From Cryptomeria japonica (taxonomy: Eukaryota; Streptophyta; Pinopsida; Cupressales; Cupressaceae), in the NCBI RefSeq assembly GCF_030272615.1, contig NC_081413.1, positions 337,087,302 to 337,151,301 on the forward strand: a stretch of DNA of 64,000 bases. The letters are read 5' to 3'. The notes under the pieces were generated by a model, which made no database searches, had not been told where the DNA came from, and was given only the letters and a program-made list of their open reading frames with translations. Below are positions 14,681-27,309 of this stretch, piece by piece. Positions within the stretch are counted from its first letter, which is position 1; each line of letters starts with the position of its first letter. The translations under genes were made by a program, and so were the position numbers.

Positions 14681-17600
14681 CTAGTTCTCATCAGGAGGGG
14701 TGGATACCCCTAACTTGTCTCTCAAATAGACAAATGTATTTGCGGGCAAAGGCTTAGTGAAAATATCAACAATTCGTTCCTTTGTAGATACATATTCTAG
14801 CTTCACTTCCTCTTCACTGACTTTTTCTCTCAAGTAATGATATTTGATTGATACATGTTTAGTTTTTGAATGTTGTACCAAATTCTTTGACATGTTAATA
14901 GCACTAGAATTGTTACAGTCTATGATAGTAGGCTCATCATAGATAACTCTGATATCATTCAACATTTGCTTCATCCATACTACCTGAGTGTAGCTACTAG
15001 TAGCAACAATGTACTCAGCTTCAACAGTAGATAAGGATATTGAATCTTGTTTCTTACTAGCCCAAGAAACCAATTTATTCCCCAAAAAGAATGCACCACC
15101 AGAGGTACTCTTCTAGTCATCAACATCACCAGCCCAATCAGCATCAATGTAAGAACGTAACATGAAATCATCATTCTTCGGATACCACAAACCATAAACC
15201 ACAATCCCCTTCAAAATATTTGAATATCCTCTTCACAATAGTGACATGACTATCTCTTGAATCAACTTGATAACTAGCAACCGTGCACATAGCATGCATA
15301 ATGCCTGACCTAGTCTGGGTAAGATATAGCAGTCAACCAGCCATAGATCTGTACAAACTCTGATTAGCTTTCAGAGATTCATCAGTTTTAGACAATTTGC
15401 AACCAGTCACCATAGGAGTTCCAACCGGTTTGGAGCCATCCAACCCAAACTTCTTCAATAATTTACTTCACATATTTAGTTTGAGATATAAAAATACCTT
15501 TTCCAGTATATGAAATTTGCAATCCTAAGAAAAATTTCATCTCTTCTGTCATAGACATCTCAAATTCTTTCTACATATCACCGACAAACTTCATGCTCAA
15601 GTTATCATCTCCTCCAAAGATAATATCATCAAAAAAGACTTCAACAATTAAAATGTTATCATTCTCAAACTTAAAATACAGATTACTATCAGCAATACCT
15701 TTATTAAATCCCAATTTCAACAAATACTTATCCAATCTAGCATACCAGGCTCTAGGGGCTTGTTTCAATCCATAAAGAGATTTCTTCAGTTTGCATACCA
15801 TGTCTCCATCATCAAGATAATGAAAATCCATCAGGTTGCTCAATGCAGACTTCTTCCTCAAGATCACCATTTAAAAAGGTCGACTTGACATCCATCCGAT
15901 ATACCTTGAAATCTTTATAAGCAACATATGCAAGCAACAGTTTAACAGCTTCAAGTTTGGCTATCGGAGCAAAAGTCTCCTCATAATTGATTCCTTCTTT
16001 CTATGAGTATCCTTTGCATACCAATCTTGCTTTATTTCTAACAACTTCACCAACTTCATTCAATTTGTTCTTGAATACCCATTTAGTACCAATCACATTA
16101 TTATCTTTAGGTCTAAGCACTAGCTCTCATGTGTTATTCTTTTCAATTTGATCTAATTCTTCTTCCATAGCTCTAATCCAATTTTCATCTTTGCAAGCTT
16201 CAACAAAATCTTTAGGTTCAATTTTTGAAATTAAACATACATCTTCAGTAGTTAGCCTTCTTTTAGTCATCACACCTTAATTTTTATCTCCAATAATCTA
16301 ATTTTTCAGAGTGATTTAATCTTACATACCTCGGAGTCTTTTGATTATTTTGATTCTCAGGTTCCTGCACCTCTCCACCAGTAGCATCAATATCCGAATA
16401 AACAGTCTCTACTGGATTATTCTGCTTCAACTCTTTAGTATGAATAGGTGTTATAACAACATGTTGGCCATCATCATATCCACATGCTTTGATCTCTTTT
16501 CCAAAGTTCTCGTCAACTTTCACATTTGCACTTTCTACTATCTTTCTCAGTCTTGTATTGTAGCATCAATAGGCTTTGCCCTTTGTTGAATATCCCAAGA
16601 AAATTCCTTCATCACTTCTTGCATCAAACTTTCCTATGTCCTCATCTCTCTTGATATAACACTTGCTACCAAATATTTTGAAGTATCTCACAGTAGAAAC
16701 ATGACCAAACCATAGCTCATAACAGATCTTATCAGTATCATCTTTAATATAAACTCGGTTGAATGTGTAAACAACAGTGCTAACAACTTCTCTCTAATAG
16801 ATCTTCAGAACATTCCCTTCAATTAGCATAGTCCTTGCAGCATCCAAGACAGTCTTGTTCTTTCTTTCAACAACTCCATTATGTTATGGGGTTCTAGGAA
16901 CAAATAATTTTCTTCTAATCTCATGCTTCTCACAAAATGAATCAAACTCTTCATAACAAAATTCTCATCCTCTATCAGATCTCAGACATTTCACCTTCAA
17001 TCATGTCTCAGTGTCAACCTTTTCTTTGAATATCTTTAATTTGTCCAATGCTTCAGATTTTTCCTTCAAAAAGACAACCCATGTCATCCTGGAATAATCA
17101 TCAATTAGCAACATAAAATGTCACCTTGCACACTTCTAACATTTGTAGGTCCACATAGGTTAGTATGTACAAGATCTAGCAATCCATCAGATGTATACTA
17201 TTTTCTCTTGAAAGAAACTCTTGTTTGCTTACCCATTTGATATTCTTAACATACCGGATTAGCAGGCTTAACAATCTTAGGAAATTCTCTAACAACTTGA
17301 GTAGAACTGATCTTAATCATTGAATCAAAATTAACATGACATGTTCTCTATGCCACAACCAAATTTTCATCAATTTGAGCAATCAAGCAACTTTTCTCAC
17401 CAGCATTCAAATGAAAGATATTACCTTCACTCTTAGTTCCAGATGCAATATCTATACCAGAGGCATTTAGGATGTTGCATTTACCATTCTTGAATTGTAG
17501 ATCATAACTTTTGTCAACCATTTGTCCAACACTCAAAAGATTATGCTTCAAACCTTCAACATACAAGACATCATCCGTATTATTCTTACCATCAAAGGAA

Positions 17601-18883
17601 ATAGAACATCAACCACGAATCACATAGGCTTTTTCATCTCCAAATCTTACTATTCCACCATCATACCTGTCCATACTCACAAATTTGTTTCTATTACCTG
17701 TCATATGATGTGAACAATCATTGTCAATTACCCATTCATCTTTTTCTTCAACTTTAGCAGCTAAAGTTTTCTCCTCAAAAGTGCAACTTATGGAATCAAC
17801 AGGTACCGATCCATCTTCTTTGACAGCAATAAATACAACTGCATCTCCTTCTGATTCTTCATTTGTAACACCTTCATCAGCAACATAGTAGCAATAGTTC
17901 TGATGCTTATACTTCTGGTTAGACTTGTAAGGCTTATCATACTTCTCATGCTTCTCATATCTATCATTTCTATCACGATTATCGAATTTATCATGCCTAT
18001 CATACTTAGTCATTCTCTCCGGGCATCTAGGAGCAAAATGTCCTACCTTATTGCAAGATAAACATTTCAAAGGCAATTTTCCATCATACTTACCGGCTAC
18101 TTTAGGAAGTCTCTGAGCAATCAATGCTTCAAGCTCACCCAATTCTCTTTCTTTCTCTTCCATCTCCCTTCTCTCTTTCATATCTCGATATTCTGCATTC
18201 ATCAGGATCATACTTCTACTTTCCAGATACAGATGCTCTAAATGTTGTTTCAGACTTTCATGTGATTCACCAAACTCGCTCAGCTAAAAAGCAGCAATAT
18301 TTCCAACCAACATATCTCTCGTTACAGTAGTCACACTCTGGATCTCATCAATAACATCTACCTTATGTTTGTAAGTAGGAGGCAAAGATCTCAGTACCTT
18401 AGCAATAATTTCATCTTCTTCAAGGGTTCCACTGACACATCTGATACCTAGGACAAGATCATTCACCTTATCCATAAAGGTATTTATGTTCGCATCTTCT
18501 CCCATCTTCAACATCTTATATTTCCCTTTCAAACTTTGAAACTTAGCAACTTTGACTTGTTCATCTCCTTCATACAGGGTTTCAAGCTTCTCCTAGATCT
18601 CATGTGTGGTCTGAAGTCCCATTACATTTGTCATCTCTGAATCAGTCAAGGTGCTCAGCAATGTTTCCTTTGCTCTAATGTTATTTTCAGCTTCCTTGAT
18701 CTCATCAACAGTAACCAGTCTATTCTAAGGAATATAATAGACATTCTTTGTAATTTTCAAGTAATTTTCTCCAAGACATCTCAAGTGCACCTCCATTCGG
18801 TTCTTCCATATATCATAGTTATAGTTTCCATCAAATCTCGAACTCTCCTTCTTACAGACAACACTTCCACTTCCAGTTGCCAT
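14681..18883 (-). pseudogene. Copia gag-pol polyprotein, degenerate
   Basis: Reading from the ATG at 18883: a gag domain (to about 18250); a CCHC zinc knuckle, CLSCNKVGHFAPRC (about 18030-18070); a protease with the context CSHHMTG; a pre-integrase stretch with GLKHNLLSVGQM (about 17540); an integrase core with LIDDYSRMTW, RSDRG and GVVERKN segments (about 17130-16850); an RT whose YVDD box reads FFDD (about 15630); and an RNase H with SWASKKQ, STVEAEY and the end HYLREK (15085-14681). The protease active site, normally DSG, reads DND. Frameshifts fall between pre-integrase and integrase and within RT, and there are more than ten stops. It cannot encode a working polyprotein. Confidence 0.93.
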
Positions 18884-18925
18884 CCCGGATCACCTCAAGT
18901 GGTTAAGCTTCTTCCGAAAGATCTA

Positions 18926-18937
18926 GCTATGATACCA
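18926..18937 (-). promoter_or_regulatory. Primer-binding site for initiator tRNA-Met
   Basis: The minus strand reads TGGTATCATAGC two bases inside the 5' LTR. It matches the usual copia site TGGTATCAGAGC, complementary to the 3' end of initiator tRNA-Met, with one mismatch. Confidence 0.9.
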
Positions 18938-18939
18938 AT

Positions 18940-20290
18940 TGTTGGCAGCAACAATGAAGGAAAACTGAAAGAGGGGGGGGGGGGTGTATCATTTTTCCCC
19001 GGATTAACAAACTTAACCACAAAAATAGATTTGATAAACTGCAGCAATAACAAAGATAAATAAATTGAAAACACAACACACAACACCAAGATTTTGACAT
19101 GGAAAACCTGGTTAAGGGAAAAAAACACAGTGGGAACCTACCCACAATAAGATGATACTCTGTAGTAGTATGTGAAAATATTACAATGGGGAATGCACAT
19201 AATATTACAATGGGGAATGCACATGCATTCAAGCACATTGCTTAGAGCTAACTATTCAAAAGATAATGACCCGGAAGGCTACAACCCTCAAGGAAGTCTC
19301 ACTGACTTACAACAAGATTCAGACTACAATATGGAAGGAATGAACTGAGAGAATAGCATCTCCAAATGCCTAATCAGAGTTCCAGTGAAGCACAATTGTC
19401 TGCTTTGCAACACCAATCTCTGCTCAATACATCACACTGAAAGATAAATCCTTGTTCGCACATATACTACTCTCTAATAATGTAGACACAACCTCTACAT
19501 CTAAATTACATGACAATATCACCTATTTATATAATTCATCAACCTTGACAACAAGTTCGGCTAAACCCTCAACACACAATTACAAAATTACATCACACGA
19601 TACAAAGATTGACCACCGGACCAATATAATGATATACATGACATAACATGGTCCTAAACCAAATATCCAAATTCTCATCACCACCGGTACTCATGCCAAG
19701 ATTAACCGCAACACGCTACACCACCAGGAAAACCACATAACACGAAGAACATCACCAAACCATAAAAATCACCAAGAACACGCACAACGATCAATACGGA
19801 TCATCAAGACAAATAGGACATACTTAGGAAACACCAGCAAGCACGTTAGAACAATCAGTAACAACTGCACCAACACCACTTATCAAATCTTCATCGATCA
19901 ACATCTGAACCTCAAGAATACTCAAGCAACAACAACTATCACGAAGAAAAGATAACTTACCATATCACAAACCATCTGAAATAAAGATACACAAAACCAT
20001 TGCAAACAATATCCCAAAAGATCAACTCAAGATCTGATCACACCGAAATATACCAGAGGAAATACTGAATTCTACAAAGCACTGATTAGATAAATAAACT
20101 GCATAATTGGATCATCTGATATGATCAATTAAGCTTTTTGGATCACCAAAACCAATACAAAATAATATAATGATACTAGAAATACTCGATTCACCAAACC
20201 ATGATCCCTATAAACCAATCAGCAATCATCGAACAAGAATATGTTGACATCAATGACAACAACATATCCTAATAGCAACAAGGCCCAACA
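18940..20290 (-). repeat. 5' LTR of the copia element (1351 bp)
   Basis: Direct copy of 13006-14357, followed by the target duplication AACCC. It carries a private 24 bp tandem duplication (AATATTACAATGGGGAATGC repeated near 19175-19225) and a run of G near 18973. Scattered substitutions against the other LTR suggest an old insertion. Confidence 0.93.
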
Positions 20291-20295
20291 AACCC

Positions 20296-23200
20296 TTCTC
20301 ATGAAAACTATAGGATATTCATGAGAAACCTTAAGAAAGAAAAAATAACTATTTCAATATATCTTCACACATATATCATTGTATCTTGTGTTATGCAGAC
20401 TTTCAACAGTTTGTGCATGAACTTCTCAAACAAGTGTAAGATAGGATACAATCACAATCTCATGTCCAAGGTTTGCTGAAATAGCAAAAGGATGTATTGT
20501 TAAAAGATCATGCACTCATAGAAGGGCTTGACCATAATCACAAAAGGTGTGAAAGGAGTAAAGGTTTTGTGTCAACCAAAGTCTCAATCAAACAATAATA
20601 TTTTACCATGAAGAATACAAGTTTGAGGTTTTGAAAGCCCTTTAAAATATTAAGATCATGTGTATGTTCTATGTCAAATCAGTGCCTTAATCTTTATAGC
20701 AGTCTTCATGGCAAATACAGTGATCAAAACAATAGAAAAAGATGTTGTGAATAGTTTGTCTCAGTCATAATAAAGCAAAGATTCTCAAGGAAAGTTTGAG
20801 ACAAAAGAGTAGTGATTGGCATCCATGAAAGGTATAAGACAGAGCCATATAAAGATGAATCTAAGAGCAGGGCCACAATCATTGCTAGTTGAAGGACCAT
20901 GAAGACAATTTGCAGCATTCAAGGAAGTCATGTAAGAGATGAACTCATGAGCCCTAAGAAGATAGTCATTAAAAACAAGCTACAAAATGACAAGGCACCA
21001 TGGCATCAAGGCAATATATATATACAATATTAATGTGAGTTGTTACAGTCATACAAATAAGTGACCTTCAAAGGACAAATAGTAGCATGAGTACCAAAGA
21101 TCATAGATTTGATAAAGATGAATGAAAAGACCTTGTTGATACACTCAAAGGAGTTTTATGATCAGACCGGGAGCAATTAGAGGGATGTCCTAGATAGCAA
21201 TCTAGGTCAATTCATGGCAGCCAAACAGTCAAAAGGGAAATCCTTATCAATATATGACAGTATAGAAAAATCCCTTATAAAGTGTTCCATCTAACAACAG
21301 AGTAAAGATAGTATACAGAGGCATCCTTTGAAAGCTCAAACATTTGCACAACAAGAATGCCACGAGACCTCAAGAACATTCAAGGAGAAGCCCAATAAAT
21401 GGTCATAGAATCATTTAAGAATGTAGATATGGAAAGGACAAAATAAATATAGCTCCAAGAGTAGTTTCCATGGAAAATGGAAGAAAGACAGTGATAAAGC
21501 TAAACCAATGACTCATTCATTGTCAAGAATACAGTGGCCTAGTCGTGCACCACAAAGAAGAAGAATAGTCACTAAAAAGACAATGCTAGATCATCAGCAC
21601 AAAAGCACAATACACAATATATATACTTAATAGTAGACCCCAAGTAAAATGGAGGAGATACAAAGTGATTGTAGTCACAAAAAGAAGCCTTGATCAGAGC
21701 TAAAGTAGCCTACAAACACAATTAGCGGTTCATGATATGATCACTGTCAAAATATGTAAAGAAAGGTCATAATGAAGGTCCCAGCTCACTGTAACAGTAG
21801 CATAAAGGAGTATCAGACAAAGAAATATTGAAAAGAGTTTTTAGCAGCCAAAGCAGTCTACATCACAGTACAAAAAGGCATAATAAAAGTCTAAAAATAG
21901 TCAGATGATCAAGTTCTTGGGCTTGTGAGTCATTTGAATGAATTCACATGTTATTGAAGATTTGTAAGCCAAGTTGAAGGGATTAAGAGCACAATTTGAA
22001 GACACGGTAAGGACAGAATTTGTTGTCCATGAAGGGTCATGCTAGATAGTGAAACAATGATAGAGGAAAGATAGTCATAGAAAGTGAATGTGTCACTGTC
22101 ATGAAACACAAACTTTAGTTCCTTCACTCGTTGTCTAGGGGCAGGTCATGTTTTGATGCAGACGAAGAATGAGCAGCATGTGGTACAGAGATATCAATCA
22201 GAGTCCAAAGATCCTTGCTTAACTCTCGGAGCAGTCCATGATATCACAGAGCAGCTTCATGCAAAGATTAAAGGAAAGAGACAATAGAATCAAAACAATG
22301 AAAGAAAGGAGTCAAGTCCTCACAGGAAAAAGCAGTCACAGTGCTATTAAAGTTCGCTAGAAATATCCAAAGGGTACTGTTTTGTAGTCATTAACCATAG
22401 AAAAGACAACCGACACCAGACAATGTCTCAGTCATGATTACAAGAAAGGTGTCAAGAACAATAAAAAAGAACCAAGGCATAGTCATAAAGTGGAGTCTTT
22501 ATCCTATCACATAAGGTAGCCACAACATGTACAAAGATAGAAGCTAACACAGAGCAATCTATGAAGATCATCATCAAAGTCACAGTGTTCCAAAGAGCCT
22601 ACAATTGTGAGAATAATCATATGCTTTGCTGATGAATTTCAGGAAGGGTAGTCTCAGTCACAAAATATAGTAAGCATAAGAGATTTAATGATGTAAATTT
22701 GCAGTCATTATTCAAAACACAAAACAATGAGACAGTGAAGAGGGAAGAGGGTTACATTACCCAAAAAAGCATGACCAGCTAATAAGGAGCAGTCACTATG
22801 CACTTACCAGAAGATCAGTCCTAAAAGGTTAGGACAGTCCATTCAGTGGACAAAGTTTCATAAGCCAATATTGTGACATCAACGAAGGACAAAGAGCATA
22901 CAAGATAGCTAAAGAGGGTTAAAAAGAAAGATATATAGCAGCATTGTCTTCACAAGTAAGGCACTGTCTCAAAGGCCTAATAATAGTGATATAGGAGTCT
23001 AAAAATAAAAGTACCAAGCCAAGATCAGTCTAATGATGAGCAAAAGAGGTCTATGATTGTTACAATAAAGAGTCCAAAGTCAGATACTAATCAACTTGAA
23101 CAAAGCAACAATATTGTTTGTCATCAACGCCATGCAATCAAAAATAGTGAAGAGAGGTAATGCAATCATAAGTCATTATGTGGCAAGTATTCAAGGAGGT

Positions 23201-25530
23201 GATAGGAATCTTGGGAAACATGAAAGACTTGAGGTAGTCACAACTCAAATTATCAGTAACAAGGCCAAAGACACCGTGGAAAAGGCAATCTTAGCCTTTA
23301 TTATTGCAACATAAGGTTGACATGTGTCATGATGGTCAATTGAAGTTTGTAATTAAAAAGATCAAGATTAGTATTATAGATTAGTACGAATCTGTAATTA
23401 ATAAACAAAATTAACATATTTTAAAAACAAAAAAAAAGTTTACTTATAATTAGAGGTACATAACTACAAAGTGAAAAAGGCAGGACACAAAATAGAAGCT
23501 TAAAATTATACAGCCAAATCCAAAATTTTCATTAACCTCACAAAATGCATAGTTTTGGCTTATAATGTTTCAAACAGAAACATTATATGAGGGTCTTGTT
23601 TGTCACCATGGGTAAGAAAAAGGTAGAAACACAACTCACAGTTGTATAGGCACACTCTACAATGATAGAGTGCAATGCAACTCCAACTAAAATTATTTTT
23701 GAGAATGTTTTTAGGGCCATGTATAAACATGTCGACATTCTAAAAAGCAGATGTATAGGAGTCTTCATAGGTTAAGCCATATCAGATTGCACCAATATTT
23801 CTTAAACTAAGACTCACCATTGCCATGAGCACACTCCTTGATAATAATATCGCATCACCCAGCAAAACCCTTCTATATATTTCCAAATTTGTCATGAAAA
23901 ATTAAGCCAAACAAACCTTCACATTGCAATGAAGCCTCATGGAAAAAAATAAACCTCTGCATGTATGTCATAAAATCCCAACAAAAAGTATAATAGAAAC
24001 TAATGATAGAACAATGATAAATGTGCAGCATTCCACTAGCCATATATAAGCAATAAGAACCCTCTAATATTTTCTTAGTTTCTATAAGCAGAGACGAAAC
24101 TCACAACATCTTTCACAAGTTTCTCTCGAGCTTCTTTTGTATGTGCTTCAAATTTTTTAGCATAGTATCTTTCCTTCGTATATCCATTGATGGATCTTTC
24201 ATGGAACATGTCTCTTTCATATATCCATTGATAGATCTTTTCCTTACAAATTGCCACTATCTTAATTCTTTGAAAGTATTGGATTATTATCTCAATGGGA
24301 AGCATTGGTACCACTACCGACACAATCCTTGTGATGCATCATGATTATTAAATGTATTATTTTGTTTGATCCTGCTTAATGCTCTCAACCTCATGACATC
24401 TTTTCATAATTGTCATCCTTTCTACTTCATTCATTCTTTGATGAAGATTTTCTTGATGCCCTTGTTGAAGACTACCATCACAAACCTTGAAACCCTTAGT
24501 ATCAAAACATCAATAAATTCCATTATTGTCTTGATGAATTATTTTTAAACCGTGACATAGGTTCTTGATAGTAAAATGGGTAAAATGGACTGTGAATACC
24601 CTTATATCCCTGTGCCTTAAGTAACTACATCCATCCTTCGATGTTTGTTGTTATTGTGTTTGCTTCCCTTGAGACTGCATTTCTTTTGTTGATCTACTCA
24701 TAATCATGGGGTTTTGGCTATGTTAATATCTACAATGTTGCACTTTGACGGTGATCTATTCTCCTCAATATTTCCTTTGAATACTACTATTGTTATGTAT
24801 CTCATATTGTGCTCGTGTATGGAGATTTCACACATGATGGCTGTGACTTTGTTTTATGACTGCCACATGTAGATTTGATGTATTATCGACAATGATCTTT
24901 ATGACTTTGTGCACCTTACATCATTGTTATTATTTAGCTCTTTTGATGAAGGTTGTCACAACATTTCTATTCTATATTGCTACAATATGCTTTCCAAACG
25001 ATGATTATATTTCAAGAATATAATGGAAAAAACCCTTCAAATTCATAATATGACTTTACTTTTTGATGAAAAGCAAAAGAAAAGTTATAAAGGAGAAGTA
25101 GACCTGTTTGATCTTTGCATGAGATAACTATAGCCACTTCCATGGATTCCTTGAGCCTTTCCCTATTCTTCTCTTCAAAATGGAGGCATACTTTATTCAC
25201 ACTGTTCTGAAATGACTCTATTCACACCTTTGAATGTTGAGAATATATTTGAATAACATCTTCCTCTTCTCATCACTGGAAATATATACTTGAATCACAC
25301 ATGGACCTGCTCTTTGAGCTCTTGCTGAGGTTCTTAGAAGTTTTAGCCGCTAGGAATCATCTTGCAAACAAAAATAAAGCTCCTAAAGAATAGGATTTCT
25401 GCATGAAAACCCAAGTCCTACTATGCCAAACCCGAGTTTGACTCCTTCAAACACAAGTTAATGATTGGTCATACATAGAACATGATTCACTGGACACTTA
25501 ACATGATCACATGAGCTTTCAACTCTAATA
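20296..25530. other. Long stretch without recognisable genes
   Basis: 20296-23330 is A-rich on the plus strand with recurrent ACAGTG, GACAGT and AGTCAT words, the complement of the words seen at 10767-12653. The rest is ordinary AT-rich DNA. ORFs of 60-92 codons (for example at 23096 and 24075) match nothing I know and lie in no conserved context. Confidence 0.4.
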
Positions 25531-27309
25531 AAATTGATAGATCTAGGGCCATTGGGTGCACACCAACCATTGATATAATTTCTTAAGAACTACAATCGAG
25601 ACTTGGGAAAATTAAAATGCAACAAGGCCAACTAGTGAGTAGGAAGAAGGGTGGATAGAGAATGACACTAGACACATGAAATATATAACTTAACGCTCAT
25701 GACTGGGAATAACAATTCAACATCAAAATAGAATGTAGGACCCAAAGGTTTAAGGAAATAAGACTACGAATAGGGATTTTCATACTTAACCATATTTTTA
25801 TAAGGTTTAAGCAAACCAATGAGCCAAGAAATTATGTAGGACTCCACCGGGTGACATGCCCAAGAGGGAATACCTCAAGGTTTGATCTAGAATAATTACA
25901 TAGATAGAAAATAAATCCTCTACTTAATTTTAGTTAAAAAAATCATACCAAAATTCTTTCATTATTGTCCTAGGAATCAAATAAACTAACATTCGAAAAG
26001 CTAAAAATATATGTTAACAACATAGCTCGTGACTTGCATAGGAAAGTACCTCAACATTCGATTTAGTAGCTAGTTATTTCCAATCTTGCAAATCTATTAT
26101 AGAGGTTGCTAAGGCTGATGTTGCATCTATAGTTGATCATTCCAACTGATAGCTTTTTATCATACTCAACGAATGTGTCATAGATATTCCAAGAGGTATT
26201 AGCATCTCACCAAATAGACTCAACACACTTGAAAATGGAAACTATGAGGAAATATGTGTGTTTATAATGATAGTTTATTGGCACATGAATACCCCTGGAG
26301 AGGTATCTTTTTTAAAGTGTTATGCCAGTATTTTAGAAAGGCTCTAAAGTTACTAAAATATGAATGTGATTTCTTTTATGTTGTAGTGTCAAAGGTAAGA
26401 GGGACTCACCATGTTGGTATAAATTTGATAGATTAGGGGCCATTGGGTGCACACCAACCATTGATCTAACTTCTTAAGAACTATGGTCGAGACATAGGAA
26501 AAATTAAAATGCAACAGGGCCAACTAGTGAGTAGGAAGAAGGGCAGATAAATAATGATGAGTTGGGCACATGAAAGATATAACTTAAAGCTCACGACTGG
26601 GAATAACAAGTCAACGTCAAAATAGAATTTAGGACCCAAGGGTTTAAGGAAATAAGACTAGGAATAAGGCTTTTCATACTTAACCGGATTTTTATAGTGT
26701 TTAATCAAACCAATGAGAAAATAAATTTTGCAGGACTCCACCACATGACATGCCCAAGAATAAATACCTTAAGGTTTGATCTAGACTAATTACATAGATA
26801 CAAAATAAATCCTCTAATTTATTTTAGTCTAAAAAGTCATATCAAATTCTTTCATCGTTGTCCTAAGAATCAAAGAAACTAATATTCCAAAAGATAAAAA
26901 TATATGTTAAGATCATAACTCATGACTTGCGTAGGGAAGTATCTCAATATTTGATTTAGTAGCTAGTTATTACCAATCTTGCAAATCTGTTACAGAGGTT
27001 GATAAGGTTGATTTTGCATCTATAGTTGATCATTCCAACTAATAGATATTTATCATACTCATCAAATGTGTCATAGATCCCCAAGAGTTATTAGCATCTC
27101 ACCAAACACACTCAACACACTTGAAATAGAAACTACGAGGAAAGACGAGTGTTATTTATGATAGTGTATTGGCACATGAATACACTTGGAGAGGTGTCTT
27201 TTTTAAAGGGTTATGCCAATATTTTAGAAAGGCTCCAATGTTTCCAAAATATGAATATGAGTTTTTTTATGTTATAATGCCAAAGATAAGAGGGACTTGC
27301 TATGTTGAT
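25531..27309. repeat. 890 bp tandem duplication, two diverged copies
   Basis: Copy one is about 25531-26420 and copy two about 26421-27309. Both start near AAATTGATAG and share, for example, GGCCATTGGGTGCACACCAA and CATGACTGGGAATAACAA-like phrases throughout. Many substitutions and small indels separate them. Neither has a convincing ORF. A third, partial relative lies at about 45900-46067. Confidence 0.9.

Larger units (their letters stand above)
12808..20290 (-). mobile_element. Complete but dead Ty1/copia retrotransposon
   Basis: Two LTRs in direct orientation (13006-14357 and 18940-20290) have TGTTGG...CCAACA ends. A primer-binding site lies beside the right LTR, a polypurine tract beside the left LTR, and a gag-pol reading region between them in the order gag, protease, integrase, RT, RNase H, which is the copia order. 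AACCC at 12803-12807 and 20291-20295 is the target duplication. The left LTR terminus is present twice because of the 198 bp tandem duplication. Many stops and frameshifts, and the visible divergence of the LTRs, mark it as old and inactive. Confidence 0.93.

Noticed and set aside
20296-25530. Small ORFs at 20724, 23096, 23583, 24075, 24141 and 25012
   Set aside because: Short, no family resemblance, no conserved neighbours, and open frames of this size are expected by chance.
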